64,000 bases of DNA from Anaerovibrio sp. RM50 (GCF_000622005.1 NZ_JHWV01000007.1:92732-156731), one strand, 5' to 3'; numbered from the stretch's first letter, positions 1 to 9,323 are shown. The notes: generated by a model from the letters alone, not told the origin. Program-made: numbers and translations.

Positions 1-260
1 GTAAATACCTCATGCCCTGCACTTTTTGCGCCCTCGGTAAAACGGTCAGCCAAGTATATAGATGTGGATTCATTTTTAGGATGAGGACTTGATGTTATTA
101 CTACTATTTTCATATTTTTTCCTCCCGATACACTGCCCTTCGCTGGCACCTCAGTTGTCTTATTCTTATTTTTTCCTGTCAGACCTGAGAAACCACATCC
201 TGAAAGAAACAGGGTGATAGCCCCCATACTAGTGACCTTTAAAAACTCTCGTCTATCCAT
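1..260 (-). CDS. Flavodoxin-like NAD(P)H/FMN reductase lipoprotein (partial)
   Basis: Only the first 86 codons are present; the gene runs off the left edge. The protein opens with a DRREFLK twin-arginine-like motif, a short hydrophobic stretch and a lipobox ending LSGC, so it is probably exported and lipidated. After a Lys/Thr-rich linker comes MKIVVITSSPHPKNEST, the first strand and flavin phosphate-binding loop of the flavodoxin/NADPH-dependent FMN reductase fold. It is the last gene of the run that starts at the esterase near 3.45 kb, 42 bp after the YciI-like gene. The start at 260 was chosen because the signal sequence follows directly. An exported flavoprotein next to an aldo/keto reductase suggests a redox role; the substrate is unknown. 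Confidence 0.75.
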   Translation of the reverse strand, partial: MDRREFLKVTSMGAITLFLSGCGFSGLTGKNKNKTTEVPAKGSVSGGKNMKIVVITSSPHPKNESTSIYLADRFTEGAKSAGHEVF

Positions 261-302
261 GGCTTCTCACCTTAGCTTCCTAATCAATGGGAATTTCTCA
301 AA

Positions 303-605
303 TTATTTCCCAACATAGTCCATAATTTTTGGCGAAATTTTTGCCGCAGTAAATGAGTGAACCTCATAATCAGCCATACCATCGGCATAATAAACGTCAC
401 TTTTCAAAATATTTTCCAATTCTTCACGGGTTTTAACTGGTGACAACATAATCCCCACCATCTCCTGATCGGTATATGGCCCCAATAAAACAAAATTACC
501 TTCCTCAAAATGATGGGTAAACCATTCCACATGCTTTTTAAAGAGCTCATCCATTTTATCTGCCGGAATCTTATCCTTCTTAAGGACTTCATTAATGATA
601 AACAT
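303..605 (-). CDS. YciI-like protein
   Basis: This 100-residue protein matches the size and layout of the YciI/YCII family, small dimeric ferredoxin-like alpha/beta proteins, several of which act on or bind small carbonyl compounds. It shows the family's early Phe/His-rich helix (HVEWFTHHFEEGNF), the GPY segment and the late 'DVYYADGMADYEVHSF' strand. It lies 31 bp downstream of the aldo/keto reductase and is in the same transcription unit, which fits a shared carbonyl or redox substrate. No specific function can be assigned. Confidence 0.75.
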   Translation of the reverse strand: MFIINEVLKKDKIPADKMDELFKKHVEWFTHHFEEGNFVLLGPYTDQEMVGIMLSPVKTREELENILKSDVYYADGMADYEVHSFTAAKISPKIMDYVGK

Positions 606-636
606 AATACATTGCCTGCCTTTCTATTTATCTTGA

Positions 637-1581
637 TTATTCCATCTTCTTTTCCCACTCACGAATAGTGGAAACATTTGCTTTATCGGCAACAGACTCC
701 AAACGACTAATTTCATCATTTGTCAGCACCATCCCGGCAGCCTTTACGGCATCCTCTACATGGTGAACTTTTGTCACACCAATGATGGGTAAAGTCCCCT
801 TATTTATAGCCCAAGCCGTAGCAACCTGGGCCACCGATATACCATTAGCTTCACCTATTTCCTGCATTAATTTCGTCAGTTCTTCCAGCTGTGGCAAAAT
901 CGGATTATAGCTTCTCGCTCTGTCAGAACCTTCCGGGAATGGATGGCTTGTATCATACTTACCGGAAAGAGCTCCCTGTTCAAGAACCATATAGGCAAAG
1001 AAGATAATATCATTTTCCTTGCAATAATCCAATATACCTGATGTCTCTGAGGAACGATTTAAAAGGCTGAAATGATTCTGTACAGCTTCTATCTTACAAC
1101 CAAGCCCCGATAATATTTCATTGGCCCGCTTCAGTTCAGTCAGATTGTGGTTTGATACCCCCACTGCTTTTACCTTGCCGTTTTTCACCAACGGTGCCAG
1201 CTGAGGTGTCCACTGCTCTACATCTGCCGGATTATGTATCCAATAAATATCTATATCGTCTATACCAAGGCGCTTCATGCTGGCATCAGCCATTTTTTCC
1301 ATAGAATTATCGTACATTTCAGCAATCTGAGGTGTGAACTTAGTTGAAATAATTACCTCATCCCTCTTTACACCTTTTACAAAGCTTCCCAAAATGTCCT
1401 CGGAAGAGCCCATTCCGTAGACAGTAGCCGTATCCCACAGATTTAATCCATGCTTCATAGCTACGTCAAAAATTGGTTTCAAATCCTTTTCTCCCAGGTT
1501 ATTACCAAAAACCTGATCTCCACCAGCCATGCCCGTTCCCCATGACCATGCACCCAACGCAATCTTTGGCAGTTTTTTCAT
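637..1581 (-). CDS. Aldo/keto reductase
   Basis: A 314-residue NAD(P)H-dependent aldo/keto reductase. The catalytic Tyr sits in DTATVYG (about residue 60), the catalytic Lys in ISTKF and the His in YWIHNP. The C-terminal half carries the usual NADP-binding pieces (GVSNH, later VAQVATAWAINKG and PIIGVTK). An upstream in-frame start at 1671 is possible, but the ATG at 1581 is preferred because AGGGGGG precedes it at good spacing and the family's N-terminal strand (KLPKIALGAWSWG) begins there. It is in one run with TetR upstream and the YciI-like and flavodoxin-like genes downstream. It probably reduces a small aldehyde or ketone; the substrate is not visible. Confidence 0.88.
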   Translation of the reverse strand: MKKLPKIALGAWSWGTGMAGGDQVFGNNLGEKDLKPIFDVAMKHGLNLWDTATVYGMGSSEDILGSFVKGVKRDEVIISTKFTPQIAEMYDNSMEKMADASMKRLGIDDIDIYWIHNPADVEQWTPQLAPLVKNGKVKAVGVSNHNLTELKRANEILSGLGCKIEAVQNHFSLLNRSSETSGILDYCKENDIIFFAYMVLEQGALSGKYDTSHPFPEGSDRARSYNPILPQLEELTKLMQEIGEANGISVAQVATAWAINKGTLPIIGVTKVHHVEDAVKAAGMVLTNDEISRLESVADKANVSTIREWEKKME

Positions 1582-1688
1582 TTTTAGCCCCCCTAATTTA
1601 ACAATAAAAACGACAGGTTGTTTATTAAAAAGAAAATTTTTTCTTATCCAGTGGGAGGCGATAACTCCCACCAGATAAGCTCACGTCA

Positions 1689-2321
1689 TTAGCTATTTTC
1701 AGAGCCTAATAGCTTTTTTAGGCAATTATAGCTTATTTCATATACTGAGTGATATACAAAACCCACTTTGGCCTCATCCATGGCTTCCCTTTGCTTTTCA
1801 TTGATCTCTACATAGGGGTAAATACCATAAATAAAAGGGAAAAATACATACAAAAATTCCTGCTTGGCGTCCTCGGTCATATCCTGGCAAAACATATCAA
1901 GGCACTTCTTTACCGCCCTTATTGAGTTACCATATACCTTTTTGAATTCCACAAGGATTTCATACCTGCTGTTTCCCTCCATGTCGAAGTGGTTCATGGT
2001 CATCAGCTTAAGCAGCTTTCCACGCCTTTCCAGAGTTTTTGCCAACTTATCAGCCAGCTCATCCCTGGAAAGCTCCTTATTATTTCTGCACAGATTTTCC
2101 AGGTCTTCTATCCATAACTCGTACTCTTTTTGCATATACACCAGAAAAATTTCCTCTTTCGTATCAAAATAATTATATATTGATGTACGATTAAGGGAAG
2201 TGGCATTGGCAATTTCTTTAAGGGTTATATCCTTAAAACTCATTGTCTCATACAGCTGGGCACAAGCATCAATAATTTCCTCCCGCTTCGCCAGCAAAAA
2301 TTCCTCTGTAACCTTTGGCAT
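1689..2321 (-). CDS. TetR/AcrR family transcriptional regulator
   Basis: A 210-residue one-domain regulator with the TetR helix-turn-helix at about residues 25-60 (DITLKEIANATSLNRTSIYN, then YFDTKEEIF). The C-terminal helical ligand domain is not distinctive. It lies between the esterase and the aldo/keto reductase and faces the same way, so it is the likely local regulator. Two related operator-like sites flank the promoter of the cluster at 3542-3587. The inducer is unknown. Confidence 0.88.
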   Translation of the reverse strand: MPKVTEEFLLAKREEIIDACAQLYETMSFKDITLKEIANATSLNRTSIYNYFDTKEEIFLVYMQKEYELWIEDLENLCRNNKELSRDELADKLAKTLERRGKLLKLMTMNHFDMEGNSRYEILVEFKKVYGNSIRAVKKCLDMFCQDMTEDAKQEFLYVFFPFIYGIYPYVEINEKQREAMDEAKVGFVYHSVYEISYNCLKKLLGSENS

Positions 2322-2414
2322 ATCCTTCTCCTTAAACCTTAAAATATTCCATGGGACAACAATTTGCCTCCATTACTTTATATTGTGTAAAACAAACGAC
2401 ATATTATCACTTTA

Positions 2415-3452
2415 TCATTTTTCCATATAACGGTCCACAAAATCGCGAATTTCCTTGAAGGACTTCACACTATCATCAAGCTCTGGAAGCAGAAGTGCAA
2501 AATCATGGGACATACCCGGATAAACTGTAAGGGTAACGTCTGTACCATCACCTGCGGCCTTTTGAGCCAATGCTATGCTTTCATCCAAAAACAGCTCATA
2601 TCCTCCAGCCTGTATCAGCATTGGTGGTAAGCCTGCCAGATCAGCATACATTGGCGACAGATGCACATCCTTGGCAGAAAGCCCCTTTCCATAAGACGGA
2701 TTAAGGATTTCATTATACATACGCGGATTAATTTTTCCCAGTATCAAATCTCTATCAGCATTTTGCTTACGAGATGGCAAATCAGTTTCAAAGGTAGCCC
2801 AGGGAGAAGCCAGTACCATTGCACCTGGCTGTGGCATATTGTGCTCGCGCAGATAAAGAGACAATTCCAGGGCCAGATTTCCCCCGGCAGAATCACCAAA
2901 TACGACAATATCCTGAGGAGCGGTTCCTTTAGCCAGGATATCCTCATAGGCCCGAACTGCATCCTCCAAGGCAGCTGGATAGGTATTCTGCGGTGCAGTC
3001 CTGTAATCCACAATATAACCAGCCTTTGCATCAGTAAGAACCATCTGTTTTACACAGAATAAGCGATGTCCATCTCCCAAAGAATTAATATAGCCACCGC
3101 CGTGAAATTGCAATACGGTACGCTTAGATGTGGCAGAAGGATTATTCAACTGTTCCACAGGTAAATCACCTAAGCTAAAGACTTTATAGTCCCAACCATC
3201 CGGTGCAGCAAAATTGGTCTTTGGAACTTGTCCATTTGTAGCTTTTGGGGTATTTGTCGCTGGCTGAAAAATCTTTCCCATTTTTTCTGCCACATAAGCC
3301 TGTTTTTCCTTATCAGCCATAATGATACCGGAATCGGGCAGCTTCCATGCTTCAGCTGCCTGCGCTGACCAGCTTGAAACGGCAATTACTGTGCCAACAA
3401 AACCAGCAAACAGAATTCTGCACAATCTACCTTTGGCTTTCCACATTTTCAA
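2415..3452 (-). CDS. Secreted alpha/beta hydrolase (esterase, HSL-type)
   Basis: 345 residues. A classical signal peptide (about 1-32, ending AQA before AEAW) indicates export to the periplasm or beyond. The hydrolase domain has the HGGGY oxyanion motif (about residue 118), the nucleophile elbow GDSAGGN (about 188) and the late GMSHDF histidine, as in the hormone-sensitive-lipase-type esterases. The start is probably TTG at 3452, with AGGT eight bases upstream; ATG at 3446 is the alternative. It is the first gene after the promoter at 3560-3588. Carboxylester hydrolysis is likely, for example of plant or lipid esters, but the substrate is inferred only from fold. Confidence 0.87.
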   Translation of the reverse strand: MKMWKAKGRLCRILFAGFVGTVIAVSSWSAQAAEAWKLPDSGIIMADKEKQAYVAEKMGKIFQPATNTPKATNGQVPKTNFAAPDGWDYKVFSLGDLPVEQLNNPSATSKRTVLQFHGGGYINSLGDGHRLFCVKQMVLTDAKAGYIVDYRTAPQNTYPAALEDAVRAYEDILAKGTAPQDIVVFGDSAGGNLALELSLYLREHNMPQPGAMVLASPWATFETDLPSRKQNADRDLILGKINPRMYNEILNPSYGKGLSAKDVHLSPMYADLAGLPPMLIQAGGYELFLDESIALAQKAAGDGTDVTLTVYPGMSHDFALLLPELDDSVKSFKEIRDFVDRYMEK

Positions 3453-3541
3453 ATCACGCTACCTTTCATGTCCCTTTACAATTAGCTATTAATATTTTAG
3501 GTATACCAGTTTAGGAATCTTCCAACTCTGTAATATAAAAA

Positions 3542-3588
3542 TGACTTCGTGTCAGTTTTATTGTATATAAAAAACGTCACGGTGTCAA
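3542..3588 (-). promoter_or_regulatory. Promoter with paired operator-like sites for the esterase cluster
   Basis: On the minus strand TTGACA (3583-3588) and TACAAT (3560-3565) are separated by exactly 17 bp. Two similar imperfect palindromes sit at 3575-3587 (CGTCACGGTGTCA), over the -35, and 3542-3554 (TGACTTCGTGTCA), just past the -10, about 33 bp or three helical turns apart. They are plausible sites for the TetR protein encoded two genes down. Confidence 0.7.
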
Positions 3589-3625
3589 TATAAAATAAAA
3601 CTTCTTAAATGCAGTTTTAAACTCA

Positions 3626-3674
3626 TAAAAACACACCCATCTCACTAAACAAAGTCTAGCAAAACGGGTGTGCA
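3626..3674 (-). terminator. Rho-independent terminator of the sugar operon
   Basis: Minus-strand hairpin with CACACCC/GGGTGTG arms (3632-3638 and 3666-3672) followed by a T run, 17 bp after the rbsK stop. Confidence 0.75.
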
Positions 3675-3690
3675 TTTTATGTTACGCTAT

Positions 3691-4602
3691 TTATTTCTTC
3701 AGCTTATCAAACTCTTCCCTTGTAAGATAGGAATCCTGGGTGCCCTTGCGGGTTACGCTTAAGGACGCATACTGGGAAGCTTCCTTCATGGCCTCAGGAA
3801 TGTTCTGGGTGCGGGAATAGTTTTCCACGAAGCAGCCGATAAAGGAATCCCCGGCGCCAGTGGTGTCAACGGCATCCACCTTGACGGCTGGAACTACCAG
3901 ATAATCCTCCTTGGTGAGCCACATGGAGCCCTTGGAGCCCATGGTAACGATTACGTTCTTAAGGCCCTTGTCCACCAGTGTCTGGGCAGCCGCCTTGATC
4001 TCCTCAAGAGAGTTGGTTGGCATACCAGTGAGAATGGAAAGTTCAGTCTCGTTTGGCACGAAGAAATCGCAGAGACAAGCCTTCTCGATGGAAAGCTCCT
4101 TGCTGGCAGGAGCAGGGTTCAGGAGAACCGGGACATTATGCTTCTTGCCCATATCAATGGCGGCATAGACAGTCTCCAGAGGAACCTCCAGCTGCAGCAC
4201 TATAAGGCCGCATTCCTTCAAGGCATCCTCAGCATCCTCAATAACCTCAGGAGTAAGGCACGCATTGGCTCCCTTGTGAATGAGGATACGGTTCTGGGAG
4301 GACTCGTCCACCAAAATTGTAGCCACGCCATTGGCAACGCCAGTGGCAGTCCACACATAATCCGTATTGATGTTATTCTCAAGGAAGTTGTCCATGGACT
4401 TTTCACCAAAGAGGTCATCGCCGATGGCGGTAACCATCATAACATCAGCGCCAAGCTTCCCCGCAGCCACAGCCTGATTGGCACCCTTGCCGCCGCAGGC
4501 GGTGTGAAAGCCCGTGGCTTCCCTGGTTTCCCCAGCCTCGGGAATCTTATCAGTGTAGGATACAACATCCATATTTGTTGAACCGATAACTGCAATCTTC
4601 AT
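3691..4602 (-). CDS. rbsK: Ribokinase
   Basis: 303 residues, standard for ribokinase, which phosphorylates D-ribose at O5 with ATP. It has the PfkB N-terminal signature GGKGANQA (about residues 37-44) and the C-terminal DTTGAGDSF with catalytic Asp near residue 252. It is the last gene of the 11-gene sugar operon, 9 bp after the LacI regulator and before a terminator. Given the upstream enzymes for a different pentose, it may serve ribose brought in by the same transporter. A related sugar cannot be excluded. Confidence 0.92.
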   Translation of the reverse strand: MKIAVIGSTNMDVVSYTDKIPEAGETREATGFHTACGGKGANQAVAAGKLGADVMMVTAIGDDLFGEKSMDNFLENNINTDYVWTATGVANGVATILVDESSQNRILIHKGANACLTPEVIEDAEDALKECGLIVLQLEVPLETVYAAIDMGKKHNVPVLLNPAPASKELSIEKACLCDFFVPNETELSILTGMPTNSLEEIKAAAQTLVDKGLKNVIVTMGSKGSMWLTKEDYLVVPAVKVDAVDTTGAGDSFIGCFVENYSRTQNIPEAMKEASQYASLSVTRKGTQDSYLTREEFDKLKK

Positions 4603-4611
4603 ATAATCACC

Positions 4612-5616
4612 TTATCTTTTTAATTTACCCACGCTGCCCCTTATAACCAGATTGTTGTAGAGTCTGGTACATGAATGGGCCTCGTTGCGGTTTTGGATCT
4701 GCTCCACCAGACGGCGCACAGCAAGACGTCCCATGGCCTTGATGTCCACGCTGATGGTGGTCAGCCCCGGGGAGAAGGCCTCTCCCAAAGTAATATCATC
4801 GAAGCCGATTATTGAAATGTCCTCGGGAATGGAAAATCCATTTTTCTGCAGGGCCTGCATGGCCCCCAAGGCAATCATATCATTATCGGCAAAAAATGCG
4901 GTTGGCATTTCTCTGCCTTCTGCAATATAACGGTTTAGCCCTTCAAAGGCACCCACCACATTTGGCTTCACATTGAACACCAGATTCTTGTCCATGGTCA
5001 AGCCGTTTTCCCACAACGTCCGATTAAAGCTCCGTCCTCTGGCAACGAAGTTTCTGATACGGGTATCCCCCTGGAGATAGCCAATCTTGGTGTGGCCGTT
5101 CTCCAGCAGATACTTCACAGCCTTTGATACGGAATCCTCGTTGTCCATAAGGACAGTATCAAAATTCAGGGATTCAAAATAATTATCCACCATCACCAGA
5201 GGAATGCTGGCATCCTCAAAGATACGGGCATCCTCCTCGCTCATTTCGGTGCCCACCAGCAATACCGCCGATGATGTGTCATTTAAAAGCTCACGGACAT
5301 TGTCCTCAAAATCGCTATGATGCCGGTAAAGATTCACAATAGAAACATCGTAGCCCGAACGCCTGCTTTCAGCCTCAATGCTGTCCAGCAGCGTGGAAAA
5401 AAATGGTGATTCGTTAAATACCTCTCCACTGTCGCGGTAAGTAACCATCTTGATACGCTTGATTTTCTCATCCTTGATATAGCCGTTTTCCCGGGCTATT
5501 TTGATGATTTTCTCAGCTGTATCCTTGTTCACTCCCCGCTTATTACTAAGGGCATTGGAAACCGTCGCTACAGAAAAACCAGATAATTCACTGATTTTCT
5601 TTATATTTACCTTCAT
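4612..5616 (-). CDS. LacI-family regulator (RbsR-like)
   Basis: 334 residues with an N-terminal LacI helix-turn-helix (KKISELSGFSVATVSNALSN, residues about 6-25) and a periplasmic-binding-protein-like effector domain. It is embedded between rbsD and rbsK, the usual place for RbsR. The matching operator candidate is the AAACGTTT palindrome at 10443-10450, before the binding-protein gene. Whether its effector is ribose, apiose or another pentose cannot be read from sequence. Confidence 0.9.
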   Translation of the reverse strand: MKVNIKKISELSGFSVATVSNALSNKRGVNKDTAEKIIKIARENGYIKDEKIKRIKMVTYRDSGEVFNESPFFSTLLDSIEAESRRSGYDVSIVNLYRHHSDFEDNVRELLNDTSSAVLLVGTEMSEEDARIFEDASIPLVMVDNYFESLNFDTVLMDNEDSVSKAVKYLLENGHTKIGYLQGDTRIRNFVARGRSFNRTLWENGLTMDKNLVFNVKPNVVGAFEGLNRYIAEGREMPTAFFADNDMIALGAMQALQKNGFSIPEDISIIGFDDITLGEAFSPGLTTISVDIKAMGRLAVRRLVEQIQNRNEAHSCTRLYNNLVIRGSVGKLKR

Positions 5617-5626
5617 AGCGGTCCCC

Positions 5627-6022
5627 TTAAAATACTACGCCAGCCCTCAAAATAACATTTGCATACGGACTAAACTCACCTGTGCGGATGGCGAACTTCA
5701 CCTGTGCGGAGAATTCCTTCAAAGCATCATGTGGCATGGATTCATGCTCAATGCCAGGAAGCTTTTCTCCCACGTAAGCCTTAAGCTTTGGATTTTTCTC
5801 ATCCATTTCATCAGCCAGGAAATAGTATTCCACTTCCATCTCAGTAAGCAGGGCATCAAGGGTCTGCTTAAAGGTTGGAATACCAGGAACCAGTGCCATA
5901 TCTACAATAGTAACGCCCTCCGGAATAGGCATTCCGGCGTCACCAATCATAACCAAATCCTTATGACCCAACCCAGCCACCAGATAGGAAAGGTCTGCAT
6001 TTAAAATTCCGGTCTTTTTCAT
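5627..6022 (-). CDS. rbsD: D-ribose pyranase
   Basis: 131 residues. RbsD interconverts the pyranose and furanose forms of ribose so that ribokinase can use it. The hallmark GHKDLVMIGDAGMPIP segment, with the catalytic His at residue 20, is intact and the length is normal. It sits directly after the transporter permease (32 bp gap) and before the LacI regulator. Its presence argues that ribose is a real substrate of this transporter operon. Confidence 0.93.
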   Translation of the reverse strand: MKKTGILNADLSYLVAGLGHKDLVMIGDAGMPIPEGVTIVDMALVPGIPTFKQTLDALLTEMEVEYYFLADEMDEKNPKLKAYVGEKLPGIEHESMPHDALKEFSAQVKFAIRTGEFSPYANVILRAGVVF

Positions 6023-6054
6023 AATAATCGCCTCGTATTTTTCTGCTTTTCAAA

Positions 6055-7092
6055 TTAGTCCTTGGATTCGTTGCGGGCCTGGAGAGCCATCTTGGCCTCC
6101 ATGTTGCGCTGGAACTGGTCAATGATTACGGCCAGGATAATTACGAGACCCTTGATAATCATCTGCCAGAACTCGGATACACCGCACATAACCATACCAT
6201 CGGAAATTACACCGATAACGAAAGCACCGACGATGGTTCCGCCAATAGTACCGATACCACCGGCCATGGAAGTACCACCAAGTACAGCCGCAGCGATGGC
6301 GTTCATTTCCCAGGTCTCACCGGTGGCAGGATGTGCTGCCTCCAGCTGTGATGCAGTAATAAGACCTACGATAGCGGCGCATACTGCGGAGAAAATGTAT
6401 ACCAGAATTTTAACCTTATCAACCTTTACACCGGAAAGCTTTGCGGCCTTCTCGTTACCGCCGATGGCGAAAATGTGCCAGCCGAATACGGTCTTTTTCA
6501 GAAGAATATGGGCAATGATGGCAATAACCACCAGAATCAATGCACCAACAGGAATCTCGGCGATGCGGCTTCCAAAGAAGCTGAAGCCCGTATTTCCCAA
6601 CGCCTCGTTACCAGCCAGGCTGGAATAGGTTGCACCATTGGAATGGAGCATTGCCCAACCACGGGCCATGTACATGGTACCCAGAGTTGCGATAAATGGT
6701 GCTACACCAAACTTGGTGATGATAATACCATTCAGCCAGCCGATAAAGGCACCCACAATAATGGTGAGAATAACTACCAGAGGAACGCTGAAGTAAAGGG
6801 TTACTCCTGCAAACTGGAGAGTTACACCATTCTGAAGCATACCGCCGGCAATCATGCCGGCCAGACCAACCACGGCACCAACCGACAAGTCGATACCGCC
6901 CGTAATAATTACGTAGGTCATGCCGATGGCCAGAATACCATAAAGTGCCACGTGCTTTGCAAGGAGCAGCAAAGTGTTGGTAGAAAGGAAATTGTCATTT
7001 GCCACGCTGAAGAAAATCAGCAGCAGCACCAATACGATCAAGGTACGGCCCTTCAGGAGGGTCATCATCATTGATGTTTTATCTTTAAACAT
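6055..7092 (-). CDS. rbsC: Ribose-type ABC transporter permease
   Basis: 345 residues, a polytopic inner-membrane protein of the carbohydrate-uptake-2 (RbsC/XylH/AraH) family with about ten predicted helices. The conserved cytoplasmic stretch 'GGNEKAAKLSGVKVDKVKI', which contacts the ATPase, and 'AIAAAVLGGTSMAGGIGTIGG' are present. It follows the ATPase by 20 bp and belongs to the binding protein at 9.4-10.4 kb. Confidence 0.93.
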   Translation of the reverse strand: MFKDKTSMMMTLLKGRTLIVLVLLLIFFSVANDNFLSTNTLLLLAKHVALYGILAIGMTYVIITGGIDLSVGAVVGLAGMIAGGMLQNGVTLQFAGVTLYFSVPLVVILTIIVGAFIGWLNGIIITKFGVAPFIATLGTMYMARGWAMLHSNGATYSSLAGNEALGNTGFSFFGSRIAEIPVGALILVVIAIIAHILLKKTVFGWHIFAIGGNEKAAKLSGVKVDKVKILVYIFSAVCAAIVGLITASQLEAAHPATGETWEMNAIAAAVLGGTSMAGGIGTIGGTIVGAFVIGVISDGMVMCGVSEFWQMIIKGLVIILAVIIDQFQRNMEAKMALQARNESKD

Positions 7093-7112
7093 TTTAAGTT
7101 ATCCACCCTTCT

Positions 7113-8666
7113 TTAATTCTTCTTCCCGGAGTTATGCCCCTCATAGGAAGCCATAACAAGTCTGTCCTCTGTGATTTCATCTCCTGCCAGCTCAGCAGTC
7201 TTGATGCCATTGGAGAGGACTATGATGCGGTCTGCAATGGATTTAATCTCCTCCAGCTCAGAGGAAACTACCAGCAGGGAAAGACCTGCATCGGCGAAAT
7301 GATTCATTATTTCAAATACATCGGTCTTGGCACCGATATCGATACCACGGGATGGCTCATCCAGAAGAAGAATCTTTGGATTAGTCATGATGCCCTTGCC
7401 AATTACCACCTTCTGCTGGTTACCACCAGAGAGGGAAAGAATTGGCAGGCGCTTATCAGCAACCTTAATGTGGATCTCGTCGATAATCTTGTCAATGTTG
7501 GCCTCTTCCTCCTTGCTCTTGAGGAAAATGCCCTTGGCATAATTTTTAAGACTGGACAGAGACAGATTCTTGCCAATGTCCATGGTCTGAACCAGGCCCT
7601 CACGCTGTCTGTCCTCAGGAATAAGGGCGAAGCCCCGGTCAATCTGCTCGGTGATACTCTTGATATTCAAGGTCTCACCGTTAAGGATAACCTCTCCCGT
7701 GTGCTCCGGACGAAGGCCCATTATGCACTCAAATATCTCGGTACGTCCCGCACCCATAAGTCCGTAAATACCAAGGATTTCGCCTTTTTTCAGCTTGAAG
7801 CTGACCTTGTCAAGGAGCCAGCCGCCGCCCTTCTTAGGAAGTGAAAGGTCTTTAACTTCAAGAACTGTTTCCCTGGAGGACCAGTCAATATCCCCATCAC
7901 GCTTAGGATAGCTCTTGCCCTTGCCCACCATCTTCTGAACAATCCAGGAGATATCAATGTCCTCAACGGCTGCACTATCCACCAGCTTGCCGTCACGAAG
8001 AACGGTTACATAGTCACCGATCTGCATAATTTCCTCCAGACGATGGGAGATATAAACGATGGAAATGCCCTCGGCTGTCAGCTCACGCATAATCTTAAAG
8101 AGAACCTGTACCTCCTGCTCGCTGAGGGAGGAAGTAGGCTCGTCCATAATCAAAATCTTCAGATCATCCTGAATCAGATTACGGGCAATCTCAATCATCT
8201 GCTGCTGACCTACGCGGAGGTCACCTACGATAGTATGAGGATCAAGTGGATGCTGGAGCTTTTCCATTATCCGCTTTGTTTCCTTGATATGATATTCATT
8301 ATCCAGACCAACGGAGCCCTTTTTGCGCTCCTTGGCCATGAAAATATTCTGATATACCGCAAGGTTAGGGAACAGATTCAGCTCCTGATGAATAATGCCG
8401 ATGCCATGCTCTCTGGCCTCAGTTACATCATCAAAATGAACCTTCTCCTCACCCATGAACAGCTCGCCTTCAGACTCCTGCTCAATTCCGGCTATTATCT
8501 TCATAAGAGTGGATTTACCAGCACCATTCTCACCAATAAGTACATTTACCTTGCCCTTGTACACATTGAAGGAAACCTCGTCCAAGGCTTTGGTACCCGG
8601 ATAAATCTTGCTGATTTTTTCAGCGTGAAGGCAAACATCAGGCCCATTTGTTATATTGACTGCCAT
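7113..8666 (-). CDS. rbsA: Ribose-type ABC transporter ATPase (two ABC domains)
   Basis: 517 residues, the normal length for the RbsA/XylG/AraG tandem ATPase. The first domain has Walker A GENGAGKST (about 43-51) and Walker B LIMDEPTSS. The second has the usual degenerate loop YGLMGAGRTE and the signature LSGGNQQKV. A strong AAAGGAGG precedes the ATG. It powers the RbsC-like permease and is in one transcript with it. Confidence 0.94.
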   Translation of the reverse strand: MAVNITNGPDVCLHAEKISKIYPGTKALDEVSFNVYKGKVNVLIGENGAGKSTLMKIIAGIEQESEGELFMGEEKVHFDDVTEAREHGIGIIHQELNLFPNLAVYQNIFMAKERKKGSVGLDNEYHIKETKRIMEKLQHPLDPHTIVGDLRVGQQQMIEIARNLIQDDLKILIMDEPTSSLSEQEVQVLFKIMRELTAEGISIVYISHRLEEIMQIGDYVTVLRDGKLVDSAAVEDIDISWIVQKMVGKGKSYPKRDGDIDWSSRETVLEVKDLSLPKKGGGWLLDKVSFKLKKGEILGIYGLMGAGRTEIFECIMGLRPEHTGEVILNGETLNIKSITEQIDRGFALIPEDRQREGLVQTMDIGKNLSLSSLKNYAKGIFLKSKEEEANIDKIIDEIHIKVADKRLPILSLSGGNQQKVVIGKGIMTNPKILLLDEPSRGIDIGAKTDVFEIMNHFADAGLSLLVVSSELEEIKSIADRIIVLSNGIKTAELAGDEITEDRLVMASYEGHNSGKKN

Positions 8667-8681
8667 TTGCAGTTGCCTCCT

Positions 8682-9323
8682 TTACTTAACAATTAATTCT
8701 GCTGGGGTTACGAGAATTTCGTCTGGCTTGTCCACAGTGAATGCGCCAGTGAATTCAATGGTCTTGCCCTTGAGCTCAGTAACCTTTGCTGGCTCAATTA
8801 CATCCTTTGCCACAACGTCATGAATGCTCTGGGATATCTTAGCCCAATCAACCTGATTGGTGTAATCTTCATATTTAATAAAGCTGAGGCTGTCGCGGAT
8901 AGCTGCGCCCTTGAATACGCTGCCGATCTGGAGCTTAACCACCATTGGGCCGCTGTATCCATCCAGCTGAACAGTCATATAACCAGCCTTCTTTTCGGTG
9001 TTAACCTCGGTAACCTGGCCCTTGCCCTTTACAACAAAGCTCAGCTCGCCGGAATCACCCATGGAATATTTACCGTACTTGCCTGCTACGGCCTTCAAAT
9101 TGCCATTTGCTTCATTGAGAAGCGTTGGCAGATCAACTGCTTTTTCCTTCAATTCTGGAACAGCCTGGGAAGCCCAGATGGCCTCAACAGACTCAGCAGC
9201 ATTAAATGCCTTGTTGCCGGTAACCTCATCCTCATGACCGATCTGCACAACCTTTACGCAGCCAGTAAGAGAAAATACCATTACCAGACAGATCATTAAA
9301 ATTAAACTGATTCTCTTCTTCAT
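8682..9323 (-). CDS. DUF2291-family lipoprotein
   Basis: 213 residues from the ATG at 9323, which has GAGGAG nine bases upstream. An earlier in-frame start at 9347 lacks support. The N-terminus is a lipoprotein signal with lipobox LTGC. The rest matches the DUF2291 pattern (the CVKVVQIG start, a central beta-rich domain with GKGQV, and a C-terminal EFTGAF repeat-like strand). The family is repeatedly found in ribose/xylose-type ABC operons as here, between the binding protein and the ATPase. Its role is unknown; a periplasmic accessory to uptake is a guess from context. Confidence 0.8.
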   Translation of the reverse strand: MKKRISLILMICLVMVFSLTGCVKVVQIGHEDEVTGNKAFNAAESVEAIWASQAVPELKEKAVDLPTLLNEANGNLKAVAGKYGKYSMGDSGELSFVVKGKGQVTEVNTEKKAGYMTVQLDGYSGPMVVKLQIGSVFKGAAIRDSLSFIKYEDYTNQVDWAKISQSIHDVVAKDVIEPAKVTELKGKTIEFTGAFTVDKPDEILVTPAELIVK

